Assembly (NCBI GenBank): GCA_963930655.1
Contig: OZ005603.1
Span: 22,582,201 to 22,646,200, forward strand
DNA length: 64,000 nucleotides
Reading direction: 5' to 3'
Source of the DNA: Myrica gale
Taxonomy: Eukaryota; Streptophyta; Magnoliopsida; Fagales; Myricaceae
Shown: positions 62,835-64,000 of the stretch, piece by piece
Layout of the letters: every line of letters starts with the position of its first letter
Position numbering within the stretch: the stretch's first letter is position 1
The notes under the pieces: generated by a model
What the model was told of the DNA's origin: nothing
The model's input: only the letters and a program-made list of their open reading frames with translations
Database searches by the model: none
Position numbers and translations under genes: made by a program

Positions 62835-64000
62835 GCTACACACAAAGATCAAGCCAGCCGCACTAAAATGCAAAAAAACAAAGAGAAAAAGGTGTAGATA
62901 GCCAATCAAAGTGCAACACGTGGATAAATCTGCTTTTAAGTTTCGTTTTGATTGCATGGGCGATTCGCTTAACTCTATTTTATTCAATGGTTAATTTTAG
63001 CTCTTATATATTTTATTCAATAGTTAATTTTTTCCTAAGCTTATTTAATAGCGCAGTTGTGAGTAGTCCAGGAAATTAAATTAATTTTTAATTTTAATGG
63101 AAAATTAATTATTGAGGACTGAAAGGACAAAAAAAATCACGCCTAATGAATAACGTAAGGAATTATCCTCCATCTTCTGTGAGCAAGATGTCCTGTTGCC
63201 AAAAACAAAAGGAAAATCTGCAGAACTCTTCGATGGAAGTCAGTGTGCCAAGTTGTGGCTACGATCGCCTAGCTATCGATCGGCCCCTCACCTCGCGTGG
63301 CTAATTAACTTTGGACAAGAACATTCGATCGGCACCTACATCATGATCGTTAACAGTACTGTCATTTTCTCTTGTCTTCTTTATTTGTAGATTTTTGAGT
63401 ATATCAGTTAAAACTTATCTTCCTTAATCCTTATAAGAAAGGAAAGTACCTCCTAGAACCTATACGTAATGCTCACCTTGTCCCAAAAGATTGAGTCACT
63501 GTTACATAATTAATAGTTACGTAGTGCTGATAATTTGGAACCGGTACTGTTAAATCAAACTACAGTTTATTGTCATGAGTTGGACTAGATCTCAATTTGT
63601 TTTTTTTTTTCCATCTTTTTTGCTTTCTCTTTAAAACCATTCGTTGGATCGTAGAGCTGAAAATAATAGCCTTTTGATCTTTTGGAAATTCAGGTCGTTC
63701 TTTCCTCCTGTCGCAGTTCCCTTGAAATAGCTCTTGTAAGAGCTGCAAGTTGGTAAAACCCCCTACAGTAACTGGCAGTACTACACGTACGTACGCTGAT
63801 TGAACAACTGCAAGTCTAGCTGCATATCGATCGGTTTGCTTTGTATTTTATTTGATTTCTTAGTTTTTACCGTCCAGTTTAATATGGACGTACAGGAAAT
63901 GGCTATAAATACAGCAGGCCTCCACACCTGCCGCATTATTACAGCAGGCTGGCCAGCAGGGGTTTCCTTAATTAGTTAAGACTTGAGACATCGTACATAT
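62835..64000. other. MYB promoter side and right-hand flank
   Basis: No gene recognised. The first several hundred bases should contain MYB regulatory sequence. At the far right, plus-strand ctataaata at 63902-63910 followed by cagcaggcctccacacctgc resembles a plant core promoter, so a gene transcribed rightward may start just outside the window. Confidence 0.35.

Overview
This window is nuclear DNA of a flowering plant, most likely a core eudicot. The genes are split by many GT-AG introns, one 0.2 to 2.7 kb long; background is AT-rich; hAT, copia, LINE and SINE transposons are dense; and there is an organelle-derived insertion. The species cannot be fixed from the sequence. No CRISPR array, operon or prokaryotic feature is present.

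Layout. (1) 1334-10849, plus strand: a complete 13-exon Qa-SNARE of the SYP13 class, best matched to SYP132 (308 aa). (2) 14141-24881, minus strand: a complete 10-exon plant O-fucosyltransferase-family glycosyltransferase (656 aa), with 5' leader reaching about 25.7 kb. (3) 25.7-28.2 kb: decayed transposon debris. (4) about 28.2-30.7 kb: organelle DNA, with plastid trnF-GAA and an rpoC1 fragment followed by mitochondrial-looking sequence. (5) 30.7-36.5 kb: nested transposons, namely a hAT transposase remnant and a LINE RNase H region split by a hAT MITE and by a large LTR-like block. (6) 37142-39690, minus strand: a GT47 exostosin pseudogene with frameshifts, a stop, a missing 3' half and a 126-bp minisatellite inside its first exon. 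(7) 40-46.5 kb: foldback and hAT elements, no gene seen. (8) 46580-53160, minus strand: a complete, very young Ty1/copia element with 468-bp LTRs and an uninterrupted 1352-codon gag-pol frame. (9) 54605-59194: an old, internally deleted copia element carrying a MITE. (10) 59.5-60.5 kb: a foldback MITE and a SINE. (11) 61708-62747, minus strand: an intact R2R3-MYB gene of the MYB5 type (287 aa). (12) 62.8-64 kb: MYB promoter side and a possible core promoter pointing out of the window.

How the genes relate. The three intact genes are independent units: membrane fusion at the plasma membrane/cell plate (SYP132), probable Golgi glycosylation (O-fucosyltransferase family) and transcriptional control of flavonoid/epidermal traits (MYB5-like). 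Nothing links them into one pathway. The MYB and SYP132 genes are separated by about 50 kb that is mostly the fucosyltransferase gene and layered insertions. I found no undescribed biological system. The strongest leads are a perfect 44-bp hairpin in a fucosyltransferase intron, a copia element that looks recently active but lacks an in-frame AUG at the start of gag, and the organelle mosaic.
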